From: Planctomycetia bacterium
GTDB taxonomy: Bacteria; Planctomycetota; Phycisphaerae; UBA1845; UTPLA1
Assembly: GCA_015075745.1 (NCBI GenBank)
Contig: JABTTW010000001.1
Coordinates: 1,860,001-1,924,000 of the forward strand
Direction: 5' to 3'
Length of the DNA stretch: 64,000 bases
The position numbers and the translations under genes were made by a program. Numbering within the stretch: position 1 is the first letter of the stretch; each line of letters starts with the position of its first letter. Below the pieces are notes generated by a model, which saw only the letters and a program-made list of their open reading frames with translations, was not told the origin of the DNA and did no database searches. Below are positions 10,601 through 16,841 of the stretch, piece by piece.

Positions 10601-11159
10601 AGACATAGCCTTCCGAAATACGGCGGATGACTTCCTCGGCGGTCTTCGGGTCCACGCCGGCTTCGGCAAGCGACTTTCGCCACAGGGGATGACCGAGCCG
10701 CGCGCCGAGGGAAATGACCAGCTCTTGCGTGCCGGTGATGCCAAGAATGACGCCAGCACGCTCACGGTCAAACTCGCGTGAATCGTCGTATCCAGCGTCG
10801 GCGAGGGCCATCTTGGCCACATGCAGCGCGAGTAGTTGAGTCGTGTCCGTTGCTTCAAGAATACTCGGTGGGATGCCGAATTCGGTGGGGTCAAACTGTA
10901 CCGGCGAAAGATAGCCGCCGCGAGAGCAATAAGTATGATCCGGCCGCTTAGGGTCGGCGTCGAAATAGTCCGCTGGCGACCAGTGCGTCGGCGGTACTTC
11001 GGTAATACCATCCTCACCTCGGGCAAGGGTTCGCCAGAACTCTTTAAGATTCGCCGCGCCGGGAAAAACACATCCCATGCCCACGATGGCAATGGGACAC
11101 TGCCCCGGACCCGCGCCTTGTCCTTTGGTACTCAATCTCAGGCCTTTTTGGTTGATCAA
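4674..11159 (-). CDS. pfaA: PfaA-like PUFA/secondary-lipid synthase subunit, KS-AT-ACP-ACP-KR-DH
   Basis: This is a 2,161-residue iterative type I synthase. The ketosynthase spans about 20-475 (C222 in DAACASSL, H357 in AHGTGT, H397 in KSQIGH). The malonyl acyltransferase spans about 585-890 (FPGQGSQYVG, S687 in GHSYGE). After a Pro-rich linker and a helical stretch (1015-1065) come two acyl carrier domains with phosphopantetheine serines S1178 and S1290, both in LGIDSIKR. The ketoreductase (about 1360-1850) shows TGGARGVT and Y1773 in SDYAMSN. A C-terminal dehydratase-like hotdog has H1893 in the SHLLAGRPVLP motif. Marine PfaA proteins usually carry more carrier domains. No ATG fits the N-terminus; a TTG at 11159 with an upstream GGCGGA is the best start, and TTG at 11135 is an alternative. 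The gene begins 28 bp after the pfaD stop. Confidence 0.93.
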   Translation of the reverse strand: MINQKGLRLSTKGQGAGPGQCPIAIVGMGCVFPGAANLKEFWRTLARGEDGITEVPPTHWSPADYFDADPKRPDHTYCSRGGYLSPVQFDPTEFGIPPSILEATDTTQLLALHVAKMALADAGYDDSREFDRERAGVILGITGTQELVISLGARLGHPLWRKSLAEAGVDPKTAEEVIRRISEGYVSWQENSFPGLLGNVVAGRIANRLNLRGTNCVIDAACASSLGAVHLAMMELATGRADMILSGGADTLNDIFMHMCFSKTPALSPTGDARPFSANADGTVLGEGIGMVVLKRLADAERDGDRVYAVIRGMGTSSDGRSQSIYAPHAAGQARCLRNAYELAGISPQSVSLLEAHGTGTTVGDATEFDALRTVFREARGDGAWCALGSVKSQIGHTKAAAGAAGMVKAALAIYHASFPPTLKISEPNPKMGIGDSPFYLNTELRPWLTDHSTPRRAGVSSFGFGGSNFHVVLEEHGVAQEVPAWDGSVEIIALSADSRDSLVSQLAVWSKTVVEPEFDRTHLAWMACESRRDFCREDTHRLLIIVEHGDDLSVILGKATDRLATGADRWTLPNIYYSATPAEGKLAFLFPGQGSQYVGMARRMACAFPELRAALTETDQGFDGPVHSVSDAIYPTSAFTEEARQAQEDRLRRTDIAQPALAAIEWGMSKVLGRFGVRPDTVCGHSYGELVALAVAGAYDERTLMGLSRLRGRLMAGDGEDRGAMLAVKASPADLDHLIAESRLDVVLANLNSPSQCVLSGSHEAIDRAAEACKALGFASTKLQVSGAFHSPLMADAAESMGSAIEASAFAGPQIPVIAGSSAAPYPGDPEEAKSLLAGQLLSPVNFVGQIESLYDSGVRTFLEVGPKPILTGLVGSILKDRQHAAISMDASAGRKCGISDLGRLVAQLAAAGHEVDLTQWEAAAREPRKQKMMVPLVGANYRSPKPATELPEKSETTKRSPPASVPVRPARIEQASKSAKMSETSDMPPASPGPSRSEIDQSASVPSVSPVLTDALRVMQEGLRSMQSLQQQTAAAHEKFLATQEQAHRAFQQLLESQHRLISNSLNRSQPVYQQSPSLPPVEAEKPIAVAAPPAHQMPPVRQTQAAPIVESPKPKAQPISSVESVPAAKAPASVQGDARSRIEPIVQEIVCEKTGYPSEMITLEMDIEADLGIDSIKRVEIISAIEERLPGLPTIKPEHMGSLRTLGHIVDFMAGGAADIPLTPSPQPTESPKQPIAPSAGPAAATSTQNADAFGQTLLSVVAERTGYPPDMLNLDMDMEADLGIDSIKRVEILAGVEAQTPDLPPVKPEFMGSLRTLRQVVDYYLSQSPAAPAIAPSREQASSVSVAPREIKAEPQNLALLKRGVLIAVETQPPQDRPLNIASDGEIWVTDDGEGLSAAIIDECISAGIAARLVNLTEISGRTKRTGIVGLIIVSPIATSGAMAGRESSDVFLREALMAARLVSADLTGAAKTGRAVFATITRLDGAMGLVGSDFDPVIGGLAGLTKTAALEWPNVCCRAIDVSPDWTDLPAAASAILRELAADGPTEVGLGSGRRLEFEVQQESAKIGQPALCADDVVVVTGGARGVTAEAVIALARQCAPRLILLGRSPVPEEEPSWLAPLTSESDIKQAILKHAFAGQRPTPAELQAEFSARMAAREIRKNIDRIAEAGASVAYEAVDVRDAEALREVTQRIIAQHGPVRGLIYAAGTLEDRLIKDKTAEQFAKVFDTKIVGLRNLLAELDLDELRQVVLFSSVSARYGNVGQSDYAMSNESLNKIARRMSRELSRCRVTSINWGPWDGGMVTPALRREFVRQGVELIPLAAGAEAMVTETLVESGNVEVVVGAPLSRRKSIHVEPVAAPAAPTGDLSIAFQLDLDAERFPFLRSHLLAGRPVLPVAMMVEWMAHAALHANPGLVVRGIDDLRVLKAAALDREGTLGVMLAVSRSRRDGDAFIVDAELRSVRNDGLPAIHAHSKILLAAQRLSAPAAPEEHAVIDRAYPRNVDSAYEENLFHGPHLRGIREIRGLSSRGIVGRVVSAGAPRDWMSEPLRGAWIADPLILDAAFQLAILWCCEELGAPSLPTHFGRLRLYCPSLPMDGVTCILQVRESSRAKMTSDIAFVSAAGALVAEISGYECTVDPLLWDAFRPPSRLSAAT

Positions 11160-11187
11160 CTTGGATCCGCCGCGGCGGAGTGGATGT

Positions 11188-13071
11188 CTATATCAGTTTT
11201 AAAATCGCGTCGCGCTCAATCGGCCGGAAGCCGGTCGCCTCGGGAGCCAATTCAACGCCCTGACCGCGGAGCCAGTTTACTCGAAACTGGACAGCTGCGC
11301 CGAGCAGGATGTTCATGGCTACCGTAACCACGCTTCGGTTCTCCGGCTTGGCTAGAAAAGTGCCCCGAGTCCATTCATTGAAGGCCCCCATCGCCGGGCC
11401 GCACCATATCTGGTAATCCGCCTTGCGGGACGCCTCGCCCTTGTTGGCCCAGTCCGACGAGCGACCGAGATACGACCTGAAAACCAGCGCCATCTTGTGC
11501 TTCGGCTCGCGCTGGGCGCGGGCGATCTGACTCGGGTCACGCTCCTCGAAGAAGCGGCGAGTCTCGTCCCATGCCTGTTCAAGCGAGCAGCGGAAGAAGT
11601 CTCGTTCCAGCGGGGACCGTTGCGAAGGCGGCAATGCCTCCAGGCTGTCGAATTCGCGGTAGAGGTCATACAGCTTGCGAGCGCGGACAGCGAAGAGCGT
11701 GCCCCACTTCAGTACCTGTACTTTCACTCCCATCTCGAACATGTCCGCGGCGGGGGCCATGGCGATGTCGGCCGGACCCGCCTGTGCAAGCATCTCCCGG
11801 ACGGTCTGTGAAGTACCGGCCTCAAGACACCCCTGATTGACTGAACCGGTCATCACGTAGGCCGCCCCCATTGAGAAGGCCGCAACGGCGGACGCAGGCG
11901 TGGAAATACCGCCTGCCGCGCCGACACGCAGCGGCTCGGCGTACTGATACTTCGCCTGCACTTCATCTCGCAGGGCAATCATCGATGGCAAAAGCGAAAT
12001 GGCCGGACGATTGTCGGTGTGCCCGCCGGAGTCCGCCTCGACGGTAAGGTCCGGGGCGACAGGCACATGTTCGGCGAGCTTGGCCTGCGCCTCGGTGATG
12101 AATCCGGACTGCACGAGCTGTGCAAGCAGGTTCGCGGGCGGCGGCATCATGAACTTTCGGGCAACTTCGGCGCGCGAGACTTTGGCGATCACCGTGTTAG
12201 GGCAAACAACGCGCCCATCCGGTCGTTGATGAATGCCCGCGAGGCGATATCGAATCAGCGGAAGCGTCAAATCGAGATAGGCCGAAGCATCGACAAGCTT
12301 GACGCCGCGGCGCAGGTAAAGATCGACGACGCCGGATTCCAAGTCCGGCTCGTTCGGACTATGGATGAGATTGATGCCAAATGGCGAACTGCCGAGATTG
12401 CGATGGAGTCGATCAATCGCCTGCTCAACGCGGGCAATCGGCAGACCGGCCGAGCCGAAGAATCCAAGCATGCCGGCGCGGCTCATCGCCTCGACGACTT
12501 CCTCTGAACCGATGCCGTTGGCCATGGCGCCGGCCAGGTACGCGTACTTAAGTCCGTATGCATTTCGAAACGCCGCGTCACCAAGTTGTGAAGGATGAAG
12601 GGCCGGCGCAAACGCGACCAACGGATGGCAGGGCTCGACATGCAGCGAACCCTCTCCGATGAGGCTCCGTCCGCCGACGCCGACCGCCTGACCTCCGCGG
12701 TGACGAACAATGTGCAACGGCTCCGACACTTTCAAAAGTGCCGCATGGATGGCATCTGATCCCGCCTGGGGTCCCCTTTCACCGGGCAGCCACCAGCCGA
12801 TTTGTCCAGCCGTGCCACCATCAACAACGCCTGTCGGATCCGCCTCGTCGCCGGAATGAATCGATCTCGCGCCGCCGTCGAGGGGCAGCCGCCGTGCCGC
12901 CTTCACGCCCAGATCGAGCAGCAGGTTGCACCCCGCGAAGAAGGTGCCGACCGCCAGCTTGGCCGTCGTCTTCGCGCCGGCCGCTGCCGCGTCAATGGCC
13001 GACCGACCGCCATCGAGGGCGGAACTGGCCAACGAGCCAACCGTGTGTCTGGGCTCACCGTGTTCGCTCAT
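11188..13071 (-). CDS. pfaD: PfaD-family FMN-dependent enoyl reductase
   Basis: The protein has 627 residues with the 2-nitropropane-dioxygenase-like TIM-barrel sequence typical of PfaD, for example FAPALHPSQLGD, YAYLAGAMANGI and the C-terminal run of conserved Trp/Asn-rich blocks. PfaD acts in trans as the enoyl reductase of PUFA-type synthases, reducing selected double bonds. An upstream in-frame start at 13191 would overlap ispH by more than 100 bases. The ATG at 13071 lies two bases after the ispH stop and is preferred. The first roughly 75 residues (Ala/Gly-rich helix, Asp/Gly-rich linker) appear to extend beyond the usual PfaD length of about 540; their role is unknown. The position directly ahead of pfaA and pfaC supports one operon. 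Confidence 0.92.
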   Translation of the reverse strand: MSEHGEPRHTVGSLASSALDGGRSAIDAAAAGAKTTAKLAVGTFFAGCNLLLDLGVKAARRLPLDGGARSIHSGDEADPTGVVDGGTAGQIGWWLPGERGPQAGSDAIHAALLKVSEPLHIVRHRGGQAVGVGGRSLIGEGSLHVEPCHPLVAFAPALHPSQLGDAAFRNAYGLKYAYLAGAMANGIGSEEVVEAMSRAGMLGFFGSAGLPIARVEQAIDRLHRNLGSSPFGINLIHSPNEPDLESGVVDLYLRRGVKLVDASAYLDLTLPLIRYRLAGIHQRPDGRVVCPNTVIAKVSRAEVARKFMMPPPANLLAQLVQSGFITEAQAKLAEHVPVAPDLTVEADSGGHTDNRPAISLLPSMIALRDEVQAKYQYAEPLRVGAAGGISTPASAVAAFSMGAAYVMTGSVNQGCLEAGTSQTVREMLAQAGPADIAMAPAADMFEMGVKVQVLKWGTLFAVRARKLYDLYREFDSLEALPPSQRSPLERDFFRCSLEQAWDETRRFFEERDPSQIARAQREPKHKMALVFRSYLGRSSDWANKGEASRKADYQIWCGPAMGAFNEWTRGTFLAKPENRSVVTVAMNILLGAAVQFRVNWLRGQGVELAPEATGFRPIERDAILKLI

Positions 13072-13073
13072 AC

Positions 13074-14060
13074 TTACGCCCCCGTCGGCCTCAGCACGGA
13101 GAGCGCGACATCGCTCGCCCCGCGATCCGCAATCGCCTGCTTCAGCGAAACCGGTATCTGGAAGACGGTACTCTCCTCCGCCGTCGTGCAATACTCAATT
13201 TCCTTTGCCCCTTGTTCGAGGAGCTTGCCAACCACGGCCTGTACGACTCCCTCAGGAGTACTGGCTCCCGCCGTCACACCGACGACGTCGACACCTTCCA
13301 GCCATTGCAACTGAATCTCACCGACTCCGTCGATCAGGAATCCACGTACGCCGCGCGCCTGAGCGACTTCAACAAGCCTTGCCGCGTTGCTCGAATTGCG
13401 CGATCCGACGACCAAGAGCAGCTTCATGCCGCGACGGGCCATCTCCTTGACGGCGTCCTGCCTGTTTTGCGTCGCATAACAGATGTCATCCGTCGGCGGC
13501 AATTCGAGACTTGGAAATCGCCGGCGCAGCGCCGCAAGCACTCCGGCGGTATCGTCAACTCCCAACGTGGTCTGCGTCAGCACCATGAGCTTCTTGCCGG
13601 CCGGAAGCGTGACCGTCTGCGCCTGGGACTCATTCTCCACCAGCGTAATATGTTCGGCCGACTGACCTAGCGTGCCGATGACTTCGTCGTGACCCTTGTG
13701 GCCGATGAGAATAATGTGATAGCCCTGCTTGACGAATCGATGCACTTCGAGATGCACCTTCGTCACCAGCGGGCATGTCGCGTCGATGACCTGCAACTGC
13801 CGCCGCTTCGATTCTTCGAACACCGTGGGGGAAACACCGTGAGCGCTGAGAATCGTCACCGCCCCGGTCGGCACCTCACCCACTTCCTGTACGAAGACCG
13901 CGCCTTTGGATCGAAGGTCCGAAACGACGTGGCTGTTGTGAACGATTTCTCGGCGCACATAGACCGGCGGGCCGAAGACTTCGAGCGCCAAGTCGACGAT
14001 CTTTACCGCTCGATCAACGCCGGCACAGAATCCCCTGGGATTGGCAAGTAGAACTTTCAT
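13074..14060 (-). CDS. ispH: 4-hydroxy-3-methylbut-2-enyl diphosphate reductase
   Basis: The protein has 328 residues and carries out the last step of the MEP isoprenoid pathway, converting HMBPP to IPP and DMAPP with a [4Fe-4S] cluster. The three cluster ligands C12 (NPRGFCAGVDRA), C96 (DATCPLV) and C194 (DDICYATQNRQ) are present at nearly the E. coli spacing. The GSRNSSNA substrate loop and the histidines in HNSHVV and SAHGV are also visible. The ATG at 14060 gives the canonical MKVLLANPRG start; a TTG one codon upstream is less likely. The stop is two bases before pfaD, so ispH heads the pfa transcription unit. ispD, another MEP gene, lies 14 kb away. Confidence 0.96.
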   Translation of the reverse strand: MKVLLANPRGFCAGVDRAVKIVDLALEVFGPPVYVRREIVHNSHVVSDLRSKGAVFVQEVGEVPTGAVTILSAHGVSPTVFEESKRRQLQVIDATCPLVTKVHLEVHRFVKQGYHIILIGHKGHDEVIGTLGQSAEHITLVENESQAQTVTLPAGKKLMVLTQTTLGVDDTAGVLAALRRRFPSLELPPTDDICYATQNRQDAVKEMARRGMKLLLVVGSRNSSNAARLVEVAQARGVRGFLIDGVGEIQLQWLEGVDVVGVTAGASTPEGVVQAVVGKLLEQGAKEIEYCTTAEESTVFQIPVSLKQAIADRGASDVALSVLRPTGA

Positions 14061-14305
14061 CAATCGTCCGCCCTGTCGTCGCTTTTTCTTCGCGGCAGAG
14101 GTCCCGGATCATATCACACCCTGACCTTCTCCGCCTTACTTGGGGACCGAGCCCAAAGCAGGATTCTTGCGTTGGAGGCAGCCTGTTTACCGCGATTCTG
14201 AGTTACTGGACCGAATTGACCGTGCGATGATTGGAAATCTCCCTGCCTTCTCGACTACGATGGATCGTTCCGAGTCGTTAGGCAAATTATCTGGAGGGGA
14301 GCCCA

Positions 14306-15457
14306 TTGAATCCAATACCTCGTCTTTCAGTCCCGTTCCTGCTCCAAACAGCGATCGTGACGACATCGCTATTCTTATTCCTTCCCGGACCCGCTTCCGC
14401 GGGCCCCAGCTTCATGGGGTTGGGCGACATTCCCGGCGGCCTCAATTCGAATTTTGCCAATGCCATCTCCGCTGATGGTTCAACTGTTGTGGGCGCGGCA
14501 TTGACGACCGAAGGCTTCAGCGCTTTTCGTTGGACCTCGGCAACGGGCATGGTGAATCTCGGAGATTTGCCGGACGGCGCCCACGAAGGCACCGCGACGG
14601 CCGTCTCCGCCGATGGCTCGGTCGTCGTCGGCACGGGCGCATCTCTCGAAGGCCGCGAGGCCTTTCGATGGACTCAAAGTGAAGGACTCGTCGGTCTCGG
14701 CGATTTTCCCGGATTCGATTTCGACAGCATGGCCAACGGTGTGTCCGCTGACGGGTCGGTCATCGTCGGCGCCGCGACAGGCTTTTTTCTGCCCACGGCC
14801 TTTCGATGGACCGCCGGCATGGGGCTTGTCGATCTTGGCGATCTACCCGGCAATTCCCCATTTTCCGCAGCTCAGGCCGTTTCAGACGACGGCTCAATTG
14901 TGGTCGGGCAGAGCATCTCCAACCTCGGCAATGAAGCATTTGTTTGGACACAGTTAGATGGAATGCTGCCGCTGGGCGATCTTGCCGGCGGTCCGCATTT
15001 TAGCGCGGCCGTCGATCTGTCCGCCAACGGCGCAGTCATCGTCGGTTTCGGCATGACGGACCAGGGAGAAGAAGCATTCCGCTGGACCCAGGGCACCGGC
15101 CTTGTCGGCCTGGGCGACTTGCCCGGCGGCGCGATGCAGAGTTCCGCCAGGGCCGTTTCCGCGGACGGCTCCGTCGTGGTCGGAACTTCAAAATCCGCAC
15201 TGGGCGATGAAGCATTTCTTTGGACGCAGGGCGGGGGAATGCGAAGCCTTATGGAGATCCTGGTAAGTAACTTGAACCTCGACTTGGCGGGATGGACGCT
15301 CAGCGAGGCGCTCGACATCTCGGCCGATGGGACCACGATCGTCGGGCGCGGCGTCAACCCCTCGGGGAATACCGAAGCGTGGATCGCGGTCATTCCCGAA
15401 CCGGCGACGGGCATTCTCTTGCTGATCGGCTTCGCGACCATGATCCGTCGGCAGTGA
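14306..15457 (+). CDS. Secreted HAF-repeat protein with PEP-CTERM-type tail
   Basis: The protein has 383 residues. An N-terminal signal peptide ends near PGPASAGP. Seven copies of a repeat of about 45-50 residues follow, each with a variant of VSADGSVVVG and most with an EAFRWTQ-like and a GLGDLPGG-like segment. This is the HAF repeat pattern, expected to form a beta-rich repeat or propeller. The C-terminus has a PEP-CTERM-like sorting signal: IPEP, a hydrophobic stretch, then RRQ. The protein is therefore probably exported and processed by an exosortase system. The start codon is TTG, eight bases after a strong GGAGG ribosome site. No exosortase gene is seen here, and the repeat function is unknown. 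Confidence 0.88.
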   Translation: MNPIPRLSVPFLLQTAIVTTSLFLFLPGPASAGPSFMGLGDIPGGLNSNFANAISADGSTVVGAALTTEGFSAFRWTSATGMVNLGDLPDGAHEGTATAVSADGSVVVGTGASLEGREAFRWTQSEGLVGLGDFPGFDFDSMANGVSADGSVIVGAATGFFLPTAFRWTAGMGLVDLGDLPGNSPFSAAQAVSDDGSIVVGQSISNLGNEAFVWTQLDGMLPLGDLAGGPHFSAAVDLSANGAVIVGFGMTDQGEEAFRWTQGTGLVGLGDLPGGAMQSSARAVSADGSVVVGTSKSALGDEAFLWTQGGGMRSLMEILVSNLNLDLAGWTLSEALDISADGTTIVGRGVNPSGNTEAWIAVIPEPATGILLLIGFATMIRRQ

Positions 15458-15488
15458 GAACAGCTTTGCGCCGGCGATAAAAGCGGCT

Positions 15489-16208
15489 TTACGGTTCAGA
15501 GTTGAGCAGCCCCAGAATCTTTTCCCGCATCGCATTCAGGGCCTTACCTCTGTGACTGATTCTGTTCTTGTGTTCCGCGGGCAGTTCGGCGGCGGTCATT
15601 TGCAAATCGGGGATCAGGAAATACGGGTCGTAGCCGAAGCCGCCGGCGCCGCGCGGCTCGTCGATGATCAAGCCTTCAAACACACCGTGGGCCGACGCGA
15701 GGACGCGCACATTGCCGTGGGCCGTTGCGAGGATGCCGTCGACGCTGGTGGGCGAGCTCTTTGGGCTTGCCAGCACCATGACGCAGTGGTAGCGGGCTGT
15801 TCGGCGCTCGAGGGGAAGTCCGCTCATTGCGGCGACGAGTTTGGCGTTGTTGGCGGCGTCGCGTTGGGGCCGGGGGAGGTGGGCGGCGGTGCGATCGAAG
15901 TAGGCAGAGTGAACTCCCGGCTCACCGCCTAGTGCATCCACTTCCAACCCCGAGTCGTCGGCGAGGGCCCACAGGCCGGTGAGGCGGGCGTAGTAGGTTG
16001 CTTTGAGGGTGGCGTTTTCGAGAAAGGTGGCGCCGGTCTCTTCGGGTTCGGGGATGGGGCTGGGCAGGTCGGAGAGGGAAGCCCATTGCAGGGACGCGGT
16101 GAGAGAGGTGAGGGGAGACAGGGGAGCAGGTGAGCGGGCGGCGTCGGCGAGGACGGCTTGAATCTCGCGGACTTTGGCGGGGTTGTTGGTGGCGATGAGG
16201 ATCTTCAT
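15489..16208 (-). CDS. rdgB: RdgB/HAM1-family non-canonical purine NTP pyrophosphatase with a repeat-derived insertion
   Basis: The protein has 239 residues and removes XTP/dITP from the nucleotide pool by hydrolysing them to monophosphate and pyrophosphate. Family motifs are all present: TNNPAK near the N-terminus, EETGATFLENA, DDSGLEVDALGGEPG, GFGYDP and SHRGKAL. The ATG at 16208 gives the canonical MKILIATNNPAK; longer frames upstream are purine-rich repeat sequence. Residues about 25-39 (a Ser/Pro/Leu-rich segment) are absent from typical family members. They are encoded by the same purine-rich repeat found just upstream of the gene. The catalytic core is otherwise intact, so the protein is probably active. 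It is convergent with the PEP-CTERM gene, 31 bp away. Confidence 0.93.
   Translation of the reverse strand: MKILIATNNPAKVREIQAVLADAARSPAPLSPLTSLTASLQWASLSDLPSPIPEPEETGATFLENATLKATYYARLTGLWALADDSGLEVDALGGEPGVHSAYFDRTAAHLPRPQRDAANNAKLVAAMSGLPLERRTARYHCVMVLASPKSSPTSVDGILATAHGNVRVLASAHGVFEGLIIDEPRGAGGFGYDPYFLIPDLQMTAAELPAEHKNRISHRGKALNAMREKILGLLNSEP
16099..16137. repeat. Copy of the local purine-rich repeat inside rdgB
   Basis: The plus-strand sequence here combines GAGAGAGGTGAGGGGA with ACAGGGGAGCAGGTGAG, matching units of the intergenic array at 16240-16475. It lies in frame within rdgB and encodes the extra Ser/Pro-rich residues. Confidence 0.75.
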
Positions 16209-16601
16209 GGGCGGTGAGGTTAACGGCGGAGAGCGGGGAGGGAAAAGGGAAAGGTGAGCAGTTGAGCAGGGGAGCAGGTGAGGGGACAGGGGAGCACATC
16301 GCTGCGGCGATGAGAGAGGTGAGAGGAGAGCAGGGGAGCAGGTGAGGGGACAGGGGCAGAGAGGAGAGAGGGGAGAGGAGAGCACATCGCTGCGGCGATG
16401 AGAGAGGAGAAAGGGGACAGGAGAGCAGGTGAGGGGACGGGGGAAAGGGGACAGGAGAGCAGGGGAGCAGGTGAGAGAAAACGGACCTCGGCGGGGACCT
16501 CAGTGGGGGTGCGGCGAGGATGCGGCGATGAAAACGGACGTTGGTGGGGGTTGGGCGTGTAAAAAGGGACGTCTGCGGGAGGAAGCTCGCCGGGTATGCG
16601 C
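16209..16601. repeat. Purine-rich degenerate tandem repeat array in a long intergenic gap
   Basis: The gap between rdgB and the secretin gene is 633 bp with no convincing gene. From about 16240 to 16475 the plus strand is made of irregular repeats of GCAGGGGAGCAGGTGAG and GGGGACAGG. Two copies of AGCACATCGCTGCGGCGATG, itself a short palindrome, lie at about 16292-16311 and 16380-16399. The strand bias (almost all A/G) is extreme. From 16476 to 16601 I see no structure I can name; the rest of the gap holds the secretin promoter and leader, listed separately. Confidence 0.8.
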
Positions 16602-16630
16602 TTGCAATAGGGGGCGGGGCGGCGTAAATT
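16602..16630 (+). promoter_or_regulatory. Probable sigma-70-type promoter of the secretin gene
   Basis: A TTGCAA -35 box (16602-16607), a 17-base spacer and a TAAATT -10 box (16625-16630) are seen. Transcription would start near 16637, leaving a leader of about 200 bases before the coding start at 16842. Confidence 0.55.
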
Positions 16631-16636
16631 CTAGTA

Positions 16637-16841
16637 GGACTGCGCGATAAAGACCTGAGCCGGCACCCAGACGTGCCAGCCGCATGCACCCCACCAGTGC
16701 TCAGGTTCGGGTAAGACGAGGGAATGCCCGAAGAGAAGTATCCAGCCAGGCGAAGCGAGCCTCGATATAGAGTACAGAGCCGCCGGACTCCGCACGCCGA
16801 TTGGGATGTGCGGGTGGGCATATGTGACGAGGAGAAGAGTC
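16637..16841 (+). promoter_or_regulatory. Structured 5' leader of the secretin gene, possible regulatory RNA
   Basis: Several exact inverted repeats follow one another. A possible three-way junction is closed by ACCTGAGC (16653-16660) and GCTCAGGT (16699-16706). It holds a GGCAC/GTGCC hairpin and a GCAC/GTGC hairpin that competes for part of the closing stem. Next come TTCGGG/CCCGAA (16706-16711, 16727-16732), AGGC/GCCT (16748-16762) and CCGCAC/GTGCGG (16790-16795, 16808-16813). The last hairpin lies about 20 bases before the GAGGAGAAG ribosome site. I do not recognise a known riboswitch class. Confidence 0.45.

Noticed and set aside
16240-16475. CRISPR array
   Set aside because: Units are irregular, purine-only and without distinct spacers of constant length.
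16653-16732. A tRNA, SRP RNA or known riboswitch in the secretin leader
   Set aside because: The stems do not fit the tRNA cloverleaf, and the conserved SRP tetraloop region, B12 box or GEMM core is not present.
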